Source: Clostridiales bacterium (GTDB lineage: Bacteria; Bacillota_A; Clostridia; Christensenellales; Borkfalkiaceae). From it: a stretch of DNA of 6,590 nt. The position numbers and the translations under genes were made by a program. Each line of letters begins with the position of its first letter. Position 1 is the stretch's first letter. The notes beneath the pieces were generated by a model. The model made no database searches. It saw only the letters and a program-made list of their open reading frames with translations, and was not told where the DNA came from. Location of the stretch: NCBI GenBank assembly GCA_015055785.1, contig SVHQ01000099.1, positions 1 to 6,590 of the forward strand. The letters run 5' to 3'. Below are positions 1 to 5,131 of this stretch, one piece after another.

Positions 1-617
1 GGAAGTTCAAAGAACCCTGCGCAAACTTCCTGCGAATACTCCTGCGCAGGCGGAATCGCGCAATAACCATATGCAGGAATAAGCAATTCCACGGGCATGG
101 CTATCTTTAAAATCACCGTACTGCAAATGCTGACGATAAAGCCCTGCGTTGTCGCGTCATACGCCCCATCAGGCGCAACCGCGCTCACCACAGCACGCAC
201 CGTAAACGGCATAATCGAAGGCGAAGGTACGTACAGTAAAACGTCCTGCACCAAGGACACAAGCGCCGTTGCACTGCCATCCACACCGTTCGCGTCCGTA
301 TAAAGGACTTCCAAAGGAATGGTCACCGTAGCCTGCACACGCGCGCAATGTCTGTCAACTTGGCGTTCGATATTAAGATTGCTGATGGTAGCTTCGGACG
401 TTGTAGAACGAGCGCTAACAAACGTCAAAGGATATGTAGGGTTTGCAGGCGAAAGGTCGGTAAGCACGAGCGTATAATTGTCCGTTTGGCTCTGTTTGAT
501 ACAAGCGTCAAAAATCTTTTCCGCTTGAATGCACACCTTTTCCGTCAAACCGTTCAACGGATTCCCCGTCACCGAGCCAGGGCATTTATCCGATTGAAAA
601 TTGGAATAAAAGGACAT
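1..617 (-). CDS. Conserved clostridial protein of unknown function, possibly spore-associated (C-terminal end cut by window edge)
   Basis: An open frame of 205 codons runs on the minus strand from ATG at 617-615 to the window edge without a stop. The start is fixed by a perfect AGGAGG seven bases upstream (630-625). The protein begins MSFYSNFQSDKCPGSVTGNP. It has no signal peptide and no membrane segment. Seven cysteines are spread through it (12, 29, 39, 91, 165, 186, 199). Residues about 95-180 look beta-rich, with alternating hydrophobics, including VTIPLEVLYTDANG (98-111), DVLLYVPSPSIMPF (125-138) and MPVELLIPAYGYCAIPPAQ (174-192). From memory I associate this pattern with uncharacterised proteins common in spore-forming Clostridia; I cannot name a family. 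The beta-rich layout loosely recalls SPOCS/DUF3794 domains of spore proteins, but that is a guess. It lies downstream of the LysM gene on the same strand, 250 bases away. It is certainly coding; its function is unknown. Confidence 0.8.
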   Translation of the reverse strand, partial: MSFYSNFQSDKCPGSVTGNPLNGLTEKVCIQAEKIFDACIKQSQTDNYTLVLTDLSPANPTYPLTFVSARSTTSEATISNLNIERQVDRHCARVQATVTIPLEVLYTDANGVDGSATALVSLVQDVLLYVPSPSIMPFTVRAVVSAVAPDGAYDATTQGFIVSICSTVILKIAMPVELLIPAYGYCAIPPAQEYSQEVCAGFFEL

Positions 618-624
618 GGTATAA

Positions 625-630
625 CCTCCT
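625..630 (-). promoter_or_regulatory. Ribosome binding site of the left-edge gene
   Basis: Read on the minus strand this is AGGAGG, a full match to the anti-Shine-Dalgarno sequence, with seven bases to the ATG at 617-615. It decides both the strand and the start of a gene that has no stop codon inside the window. Confidence 0.85.
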
Positions 631-708
631 GTGTTTCAAATCTGTCCGAAAAACGTTTTTGCCGCTTTTTCCTATTTTTCGGCTTTTCGCGTAATCGTTA
701 CTTAATAC

Positions 709-736
709 ATTGTATTCCACTGCCCCTGTTTTTGTG
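709..736 (-). promoter_or_regulatory. Possible sigma-E/sigma-K-like promoter for the left-edge gene
   Basis: On the minus strand AATACAAT (716-709) matches the sigma-E -10 consensus CATACANT at seven of eight positions. CACA (736-733) lies exactly 16 bases upstream, which fits a sigma-K -35 (mACm). The sigma-E -35 position is poor (four of seven), and the sigma-K -10 (CATAnnnTA) fits only partly. The predicted transcript would have a leader of roughly 85 bases before the AGGAGG. A mother-cell promoter would fit a spore-coat or exosporium role, but the match is weak and the stretch is AT-rich. Confidence 0.25.
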
Positions 737-802
737 CCATAACAACACTTAAATCACGACTTTAAAATAAAACTTAAAATTGGCTCCCATAAATAGCACA
801 AG

Positions 803-853
803 ACAACTTCCGCCCTATCACACAACTTACGCCTTATCACACAACTAACGCCC
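803..853. repeat. Short 19-bp tandem repeat, about 2.7 copies
   Basis: Two adjacent 19-base units, 811-829 (CGCCCTATCACACAACTTA) and 830-848 (CGCCTTATCACACAACTAA), agree at 17 of 19 positions. A partial copy of the unit head (CGCCC, 849-853) follows, and a copy of its tail (ACAACTTC, 803-810) precedes. The array sits just downstream of the LysM gene, between it and the left-edge gene. No stem can be formed that would make it a terminator. It could be a set of protein-binding sites or a simple slippage product. Confidence 0.6.
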
Positions 854-867
854 CCCACAGTCTGCGC

Positions 868-1149
868 CTATAATATCACTCGCATTCCAATATAAAAAAT
901 GTCCGTACCGTTTTTCCTGCGATAATTTTCCTCACTTCCGCAAAGCAATTCCTTGGTGTCCCCTGCTTGCACAAAATAGGCATTGCCGCTCTCTTGCGGT
1001 ATTTTCAACAGCATACCCTCGTAGGGAGCTTCCGTTAAGCCATTTTCCTTGATAAGCAGTGCCTCTGCCACGGAGAAAAATTCCGCTATTTCGCGCAGAG
1101 TCTGCCCCTCTTTCACTTTATAAAATTTTACTCTTTCAATCCTCAACAT
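868..1149 (-). CDS. Small LysM-domain protein, probably spore-associated
   Basis: A 93-residue protein. Residues 9-50 form a typical LysM unit: the opening FYKVKEGQTLREIAEFF, a central helix-asparagine-glycine stretch (IKENGLTE) and the closing YEGMLLKIP. LysM domains bind the N-acetylglucosamine parts of peptidoglycan. A second, degenerate unit can be made out at about 57-93 (AYFVQAGDT, NGTDIFYIGMRVIL). There is no signal peptide, membrane segment or catalytic domain, so the protein should stay in the cell that makes it. In sporulating bacteria that suits a mother-cell protein that settles on the cortex or coat, as SafA, SpoVID and SipL do with their LysM domains. The ATG at 1149-1147 is the only start that keeps the first LysM strand. 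It lacks a clear ribosome binding site (only GGATAG just before it). A good sigma-E-like promoter lies directly upstream, and a SpoVB-type gene is divergent. LysM identity is firm; the spore role is inferred. Confidence 0.85.
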   Translation of the reverse strand: MLRIERVKFYKVKEGQTLREIAEFFSVAEALLIKENGLTEAPYEGMLLKIPQESGNAYFVQAGDTKELLCGSEENYRRKNGTDIFYIGMRVIL

Positions 1150-1157
1150 CGCTATCC

Positions 1158-1186
1158 ATTATATGCCGCAACGCTAAAAAATATGC
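1158..1186 (-). promoter_or_regulatory. Sigma-E-like promoter of the LysM gene
   Basis: On the minus strand GCATATT (1186-1180) matches the sigma-E -35 consensus KMATATT at all seven positions. CATATAAT (1165-1158) matches the -10 consensus CATACANT at seven of eight. The spacer is 14 bases, as expected. The same -10 contains TATAAT, so vegetative sigma-A could also recognise it, but no TTGACA-like -35 lies at 17 bases. The predicted transcription start falls within one or two bases of the ATG at 1149. Confidence 0.55.
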
Positions 1187-1218
1187 AATCTCTTGCCTTG
1201 AAAAAGCTGTCCAATCCG

Positions 1219-1247
1219 TTCTATTTTCCTCATATAGCTCGTACAAT
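1219..1247 (+). promoter_or_regulatory. Possible sigma-E-like promoter of the flippase gene
   Basis: CGTACAAT (1240-1247) matches CATACANT at seven of eight positions. TTCTATT (1219-1225), 14 bases upstream, matches KMATATT at five of seven. Only six bases separate the -10 from the ATG at 1254. B. subtilis spoVB is known to be transcribed by sigma-E, so the match fits the gene, but the -35 is weak. Confidence 0.35.
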
Positions 1248-1253
1248 AAAAGT

Positions 1254-2795
1254 ATGAAAAACAAAGTTGTCGCAAACGCATCTATCGTTACATTTTTATC
1301 CGTTGCCGAACGAGCTCTTGGTTTTTTATACCGCATCGTGCTTTCACGGCTCATTGGCGCAGAGGGGTTGGGCTTATATCAAGTTTCCCTCTCCCTATTT
1401 TCCCTATTCCTCACCATTGGTACGGGCGGTATTCCCATCACCGTTTCACGCATGATTTCCAAAAGCAAAGCTGAAAACAATCCTCTCGGCGAAAAACGGG
1501 CGGTCGGTGCAGGACTTTGCTTATGCCTGCTTTTAACCTTACCTGTATGCCTGATTTTCGGCGCATTCGGCGGAAAAATGACCTTTCTTTTTTCCGATAC
1601 ACGAAGCCTAAACGTTTTTCGGATTTTGCTGTTTGGCTTGTGTTTTTCTGCTGTGTACGCCGTCATTCGAGGTTATTTTTGGGGAAATAAGCAGTTTTTA
1701 CTTCCCTCCATATTAGAAATCGCAGAAGAAAGCGTGATGGTGATTGCAGGCGTGCTTCTATTACAAAACGTGCTTTCCGTCACAGAGGGCGCGGAAAAAG
1801 CTGCTTGGGCGGTCGTCATTTCTTACCTCTTTTCGTTCACCGCTTCCATTCTCTGTTTTTTCTTCCACGGCGGAAAATTTTCCAATCCAAAAAAATCCCT
1901 CAAACCATTATTCAACGCAACCCTGCCTATCACCTCCGTCCGCGCAAGCGGCTCACTTGTCAACTCCGCAATCGCCGTATTATTGCCCGCAATGCTTGTT
2001 CAAACAGGAGTATCGGAATCGGAGTCTTTGGCACTTTTCGGCATCGTTTCTGGCATGGCAATGCCCATTTTATTTATCCCGTCCACTATCATCGGCTCCA
2101 TTTCCCTCGTGCTCGTACCTGAATTGTCCGAGGATTTTTACCGAAAAAATTACACACGCTTATATACGAATATCGAACGCGGCTTATCTGTTTCCCTATT
2201 CGTTGCTTGTGCCATCATTCCCTTTTTCTACGCGCTCGGCAACGACATTGGCCGACTTGCCTATTCTAACGCTTTGGCAGGAGAAATCATCGTCAAATCT
2301 TGCCTTCTTCTTATCCCCATGAGCTTAACCATGATTTCTACGGGTATGCTCAATTCTTTGGGTTTTGAAAAACAAACCTTCCTTTACTATTTCATCGGCG
2401 CGGCAGCAATGCTTCTCTGCGTCTTGCTTTTACCGCCGTTCTTTGGCGTGTATGCTTACGTAATCGGCATGGGCGCAAGCTTTATCATAAATGCCGCCTG
2501 CAACCTTCTATTTTTAAATAAAAACTGCCCCATTTTTCAAAAAGGAAGGGGGCAGGTACGCGTTCATTCTTTATTTTTTTCAATAATCGGCATTTTACCC
2601 ATCTCCATTTTAGGACAGTTTTGCAACGCATTTTTTAAAAATTATTTCGGGGAATTGTACGCAGTTTTTCTCACCGCTGCAATCCTTGGCGTTGTCACCG
2701 TATTTTTTTACACCTTCTTAGGGGTTATTCCAATTAAAAAAATACTGCACAATTTTTGGGCTACAACTAAGAGAAAAAATAAAAATTGTACTTAA
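1254..2795 (+). CDS. spoVB: SpoVB-type polytopic membrane flippase (MurJ/MATE-like superfamily)
   Basis: A 513-residue integral membrane protein, close to the usual 500-540 of SpoVB/YtgP proteins, with about 12-14 hydrophobic helices along its length. Family landmarks are RALGFLYRIVLSRLIGAEG (20-38) followed by LGLYQ, the GGIPITVSRMIS loop (58-69), RGYFWG (139-144) and LVPELSE (287-293). Members of this superfamily flip undecaprenyl-linked sugar precursors across the cytoplasmic membrane. SpoVB is needed for spore cortex peptidoglycan synthesis in B. subtilis. The reading frame stays open upstream to a GTG at 1059, but that extension runs antisense through the LysM gene and looks unlike the family. 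ATG 1254 gives the family's normal N-terminus, although no Shine-Dalgarno sequence precedes it. A divergent LysM gene and a sigma-E-like -10 support a sporulation role. It could instead be another paralogue (YtgP/MurJ-like lipid II flippase), since Clostridia often carry several. The superfamily is near certain; the SpoVB assignment is moderate. Confidence 0.85.
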   Translation: MKNKVVANASIVTFLSVAERALGFLYRIVLSRLIGAEGLGLYQVSLSLFSLFLTIGTGGIPITVSRMISKSKAENNPLGEKRAVGAGLCLCLLLTLPVCLIFGAFGGKMTFLFSDTRSLNVFRILLFGLCFSAVYAVIRGYFWGNKQFLLPSILEIAEESVMVIAGVLLLQNVLSVTEGAEKAAWAVVISYLFSFTASILCFFFHGGKFSNPKKSLKPLFNATLPITSVRASGSLVNSAIAVLLPAMLVQTGVSESESLALFGIVSGMAMPILFIPSTIIGSISLVLVPELSEDFYRKNYTRLYTNIERGLSVSLFVACAIIPFFYALGNDIGRLAYSNALAGEIIVKSCLLLIPMSLTMISTGMLNSLGFEKQTFLYYFIGAAAMLLCVLLLPPFFGVYAYVIGMGASFIINAACNLLFLNKNCPIFQKGRGQVRVHSLFFSIIGILPISILGQFCNAFFKNYFGELYAVFLTAAILGVVTVFFYTFLGVIPIKKILHNFWATTKRKNKNCT

Positions 2796-2830
2796 TTTTC
2801 AACTTTTTCAGACTTTTTCTTCTTGTGCCC

Positions 2831-2859
2831 TTGACAATATCTCCCTGAAATAGTAAAAT
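2831..2859 (+). promoter_or_regulatory. Sigma-A promoter of pgi
   Basis: A perfect TTGACA -35 (2831-2836), a 17-base spacer and TAAAAT as the -10 (2854-2859, five of six to TATAAT). Transcription should begin near 2866, giving a leader of about 27 bases that ends in the AGAAGGAG ribosome binding site. It is the strongest vegetative promoter in the window, in keeping with a housekeeping gene. Confidence 0.8.
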
Positions 2860-2877
2860 AAGAAAGGAAATAAAATT

Positions 2878-2885
2878 AGAAGGAG
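2878..2885 (+). promoter_or_regulatory. Ribosome binding site deciding the pgi start
   Basis: AGAAGGAG lies seven bases before the ATG at 2893. A second in-frame ATG at 2926 (giving MRVTLDYNNM, nearer to where many isomerases of this family begin) has no such site, so 2893 is preferred and the protein carries an 11-residue N-terminal extension. Confidence 0.75.
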
Positions 2886-2892
2886 AATATCT

Positions 2893-4326
2893 ATGGGCTA
2901 CAAGACCAGAGAATGGCGAAATTCCATGCGCGTGACGCTGGATTACAACAACATGACCGACAAATTTTTAGGCGATAAAGGTTTTAGCGAGAAAAAGCTT
3001 TCCTCTTACGCATCCAAGGCAAACGCAGCTTTCCGTTTTGTAAAGGAAAATCGCGGCAAGGACGAATTGTATATGGGTTGGACGGAGCTCCCCTATAATC
3101 AAAAAGAAATTGTTGCCGACATACAAGCAACGGCAAAAAATATCCGTAAAAAATTCCAGTATTTTGTTGTACTCGGCATTGGCGGCAGTGCGCTCGGCCC
3201 CATCATGGCTTTCAACGCGCTTTGCCATTTACATTATAACGATTTACCCAAATCCAAGAGAAAAGGTCCGAAATTCTACGTAGAAGACAACGTTGACCCC
3301 GTTCGTATGCGCGATTTGCTCGACGTTATCGAACCTGAAAAAACCTGCTTTAACGTCATTTCCAAATCGGGCGCTACCAGCGAAACGATGACGCAATACC
3401 TTATCATTCTCGACTTGCTCACCAAAGCGGGCGTAAACGTAAAAGACAACGTCATCTTCACAACGGATGAAAAGAAAGGTAATTTGAAGAAGATTTCCGA
3501 CGAAGTTGGCGGCATTAAAAGCTATATCTTGCCCGACGGCGTAGGCGGCAGATTCTCTCAGCTTTGCCCCGTAGGTCTTTTGCCTGCAGCTGTAGTTGGC
3601 ATTGACATCGTTGGTTTGCTTGCTGGCGCGGCTTACATGGATTCCATCTGTAACAAACCTGCTATGCGCCACAATCCCGCGCTTATGTCCGCTGTTTTAC
3701 AAATCGCGGCTATGGAAGAAGGCAAAAATGTTGGCGTTATGATGCCTTATTCTGATAATCTTAAATTCCTCGCGGACTGGTATTGCCAGCTTTGGGCGGA
3801 ATCCCTCGGCAAAAACGTTACCCTCGATGGCACACCTTGCAACGTAGGTCAGACCCCCGTAAAATCGTTAGGCGTTACCGACCAACACTCACAAGTGCAG
3901 CTCTACACCGAAGGACCTTTTGATAAGGTAGTTACCTTCCTTTCCTTGAAAAAGTATGCTTGTGAAATGCCTATCCCCCACGGCTGTGAGAATATTCCCG
4001 ACGTGGCGTTCCTTGGCGGTCATACAATGCAGGAATTAATCCAAGCTGAAAACGCTGCAACGGCGTATGCTTTGACGAAAGCAGGCAGAATGAACTACAC
4101 TCTTTGGATTCCCGAACTCAACGCTTTCACTTTGGGACAATTGTTGTTCTTATTTGAATTGCAGACCGCTTATGCCGGCGCTATGCTGAATATTGACACC
4201 TTCAATCAGCCTGGCGTAGAAGAAGGCAAAAAGGCAACTTTCGCACTTCTTGGCAAAGCAGGCTATGCAGAAAAGAAAAAGGAACTCGATTCCCTTCCTG
4301 CAAAAGACGAAAAATGCATTATTTAA
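2893..4326 (+). CDS. pgi: Glucose-6-phosphate isomerase
   Basis: A 477-residue cytoplasmic enzyme that interconverts glucose 6-phosphate and fructose 6-phosphate in glycolysis and gluconeogenesis. It is of the short bacterial type, near the roughly 450 residues of the Bacillus enzyme. Two SIS folds are recognisable. The first has GIGGS (95-99) and the phosphate-binding SKSGATSET (157-165). The family signature VGGRFSQLCPVG covers 217-228, with glutamine at 223 and cysteine at 225 where Val/Thr are more usual. Catalytic residues expected in the family are present: the glutamate in WAESLGK (E303), the histidine in TDQHSQ (H332), and the lysine in FNQPGVEEGK (K446), which ends the second signature. 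It has its own sigma-A promoter and a strong terminator 85 bases past the stop, so it is probably transcribed alone. The last residues (KDEKCII) are a short polar tail. Nothing suggests loss of function. Confidence 0.97.
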   Translation: MGYKTREWRNSMRVTLDYNNMTDKFLGDKGFSEKKLSSYASKANAAFRFVKENRGKDELYMGWTELPYNQKEIVADIQATAKNIRKKFQYFVVLGIGGSALGPIMAFNALCHLHYNDLPKSKRKGPKFYVEDNVDPVRMRDLLDVIEPEKTCFNVISKSGATSETMTQYLIILDLLTKAGVNVKDNVIFTTDEKKGNLKKISDEVGGIKSYILPDGVGGRFSQLCPVGLLPAAVVGIDIVGLLAGAAYMDSICNKPAMRHNPALMSAVLQIAAMEEGKNVGVMMPYSDNLKFLADWYCQLWAESLGKNVTLDGTPCNVGQTPVKSLGVTDQHSQVQLYTEGPFDKVVTFLSLKKYACEMPIPHGCENIPDVAFLGGHTMQELIQAENAATAYALTKAGRMNYTLWIPELNAFTLGQLLFLFELQTAYAGAMLNIDTFNQPGVEEGKKATFALLGKAGYAEKKKELDSLPAKDEKCII

Positions 4327-4411
4327 TGTCTATTTAAGAAAATTAAATATAATTTCAACGCGTACCTGCCCACGGCAAACGCAATGAAAAATAATTTAAA
4401 TCAAGACATGG

Positions 4412-4450
4412 TATCCCCAAATAAAACTCATCATTTGGGGATATTTTTTT
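4412..4450 (+). terminator. Rho-independent terminator of pgi
   Basis: A perfect 11-base-pair stem, TATCCCCAAAT (4412-4422) with ATTTGGGGATA (4433-4443), closes a 10-base loop and is followed by seven T (4444-4450). It lies 85 bases downstream of the pgi stop codon and separates pgi from mazF. Confidence 0.93.
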
Positions 4451-4529
4451 ATTTACGCCGTATAAGAAACGTTCATTTGGATATACTTAAAGCAAAGAGA
4501 AACCGTCACGCAAAAATTCTTTTCTTACA

Positions 4530-4535
4530 TATAAT
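4530..4535 (+). promoter_or_regulatory. Probable -10 element of the mazF promoter
   Basis: A perfect TATAAT. No convincing -35 is present: the hexamer 17 bases upstream is CACGCA, and there is no extended -10 TG. Since the pgi terminator lies between pgi and mazF, some promoter is needed here. Transcription would start near 4542, leaving a leader of about 36 bases ending in AGAGGTGAG. A TATACT at 4482-4487 is a weaker alternative. Confidence 0.45.
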
Positions 4536-4577
4536 GGATTAAGGGAGTTTCGTTCGGTTTTCAAAAGAGGTGAGTTC

Positions 4578-4931
4578 ATGTTGAACGTAAAACGTGGTGA
4601 ATTATATTATGCAGATTTATCCCCCGTTGTGGGGAGCGAGCAAGGTGGCATACGCCCCGTACTCGTTGTACAAAATGACGTGGGGAACAAATACTCCCCC
4701 ACCATTATTGCCGCCGCGGTCACCAGCAAAATCAACAAAGCGAAATTACCGACACACATCGAGCTTCCCTCTGCCTACGGTCTTGCAAAAGACAGTGTCA
4801 TATTATTGGAGCAAATCCGCACTTTGGATAAACGCCGTTTAAAAGAACGCATTGGCGAGCTTCCACCTGCCACTATGAATCGCGTCAATCGCGCCATTCT
4901 CATCAGTCTTGGTTTTCCTGTTAACTCCTAA
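4578..4931 (+). CDS. mazF: MazF/EndoA-type endoribonuclease toxin with no adjacent antitoxin
   Basis: A 117-residue protein very like B. subtilis EndoA (NdoA, 116 residues): [20 protein letters not shown] (4-23), [11 protein letters not shown] (24-34), [19 protein letters not shown] (45-63) and [18 protein letters not shown] (71-88). The family's catalytic arginine (R26, in GGIRP) and threonine (T49, in AVTSK) are both present, so it should be active. EndoA cuts single-stranded RNA at UACAU in B. subtilis; I assume, without proof, a similar specificity here. A GAGGTGAG ribosome binding site precedes the ATG. Normally the antitoxin gene (ndoAI/mazE) lies just upstream in the same operon. Here the upstream 251 bases hold the pgi terminator and no plausible antitoxin, and spoIIE follows after a second terminator. 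The gene is therefore a one-gene transcription unit. A partner may be encoded elsewhere, or the enzyme may be controlled another way. Confidence 0.96.
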   Translation: MLNVKRGELYYADLSPVVGSEQGGIRPVLVVQNDVGNKYSPTIIAAAVTSKINKAKLPTHIELPSAYGLAKDSVILLEQIRTLDKRRLKERIGELPPATMNRVNRAILISLGFPVNS

Positions 4932-4964
4932 TTTTTTTCTATTGCCTCCTCCTCGCTATATTAC

Positions 4965-5000
4965 AAAAACCGCTCTCTTGCGTAATAGAGGGCGGTTTTT
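4965..5000 (+). terminator. Rho-independent terminator of mazF
   Basis: A 14-base-pair stem with one G-U pair: AAAAACCGCTCTCT (4965-4978) with AGAGGGCGGTTTTT (4987-5000), around an 8-base loop. The right arm ends in five T. It starts 33 bases after the mazF stop. The A-run on the left arm would let it work in the other direction as well, but no minus-strand gene needs it. Confidence 0.9.
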
Positions 5001-5063
5001 ATTGCCATAAAAGCATCGCATAAAGTAATTTCCCATATAATCCGACCGAAAAATACAGAAACA

Positions 5064-5095
5064 GTCAAATTGCGCAACAAAATTTATTATATAAT
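5064..5095 (+). promoter_or_regulatory. Candidate spoIIE promoter with a long spacer
   Basis: TATAAT (5090-5095) is a perfect -10. No -35 lies at 17 bases, but GTCAAA (5064-5069) lies 20 bases upstream. B. subtilis spoIIE and spoIIG also have over-long spacers of about 21-22 bases and need Spo0A. Two poor matches to the Spo0A box (TGTCGAA) occur here: AGTCAAA at 5063-5069 and, in reverse orientation, TCCGACC at 5041-5047, each five of seven. The -10 is credible; the Spo0A sites are tentative. A second TATAAT at 5036-5041 has no -35. Confidence 0.4.
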
Positions 5096-5131
5096 ACTGC
5101 CGTAAATACGCAATTGATTACGGAGGTAGTT

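Noticed and set aside
649..660. A 12-base palindrome, AAAAACGTTTTT, in the leader of the left-edge gene.
   Set aside because: It is short and made of homopolymer runs, its flanks do not extend the pairing, and it could easily arise by chance in AT-rich DNA.
97..752. Plus-strand frames at 97-303 and 348-752.
   Set aside because: They are antisense to the minus-strand gene at 1-617, which has the better start, an AGGAGG site and a coherent protein sequence.
1059..1253. A 65-codon in-frame upstream extension of the flippase gene from a GTG.
   Set aside because: It is antisense to the LysM gene, has no ribosome binding site, and adds a non-membrane segment absent from the family; ATG 1254 gives the normal N-terminus.
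1136..1354. A 72-codon minus-strand frame that overlaps the LysM start and ends at a TGA inside it, considered as a translationally coupled upstream gene.
   Set aside because: Most of it is antisense to the conserved N-terminus of the flippase and to the promoter region, with no recognisable protein features.
2765..2820. An A-rich then T-rich stretch at the end of the flippase gene, considered as a terminator.
   Set aside because: Only weak, imperfect A-T pairing is possible; there is no GC-containing stem, so I do not call it.
3230..3638. UACAU sites (the EndoA target in B. subtilis) in pgi (3230-3234, 3634-3638), with others in the flippase gene and spoIIE and none in mazF itself, considered as a self-sparing pattern.
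   Set aside because: A five-base site is expected about once per kilobase, so two in pgi and none in the short mazF gene is no departure from chance.
3244..3672. A 142-codon minus-strand frame inside pgi.
   Set aside because: It lies wholly opposite a conserved enzyme-coding frame and its translation has no family resemblance, so it is a codon-structure shadow.
4315..4323. The C-terminal CII of Pgi, considered as a lipidation (CaaX-like) signal.
   Set aside because: It is one residue short of a CaaX box, and bacteria of this kind do not prenylate proteins this way.
4384..4542. A 52-codon plus-strand frame (starting MKNNLNQDMV) just upstream of mazF, considered as a small antitoxin.
   Set aside because: It has no ribosome binding site, runs straight through the pgi terminator hairpin and the mazF -10 element, and does not resemble EndoAI/MazE.
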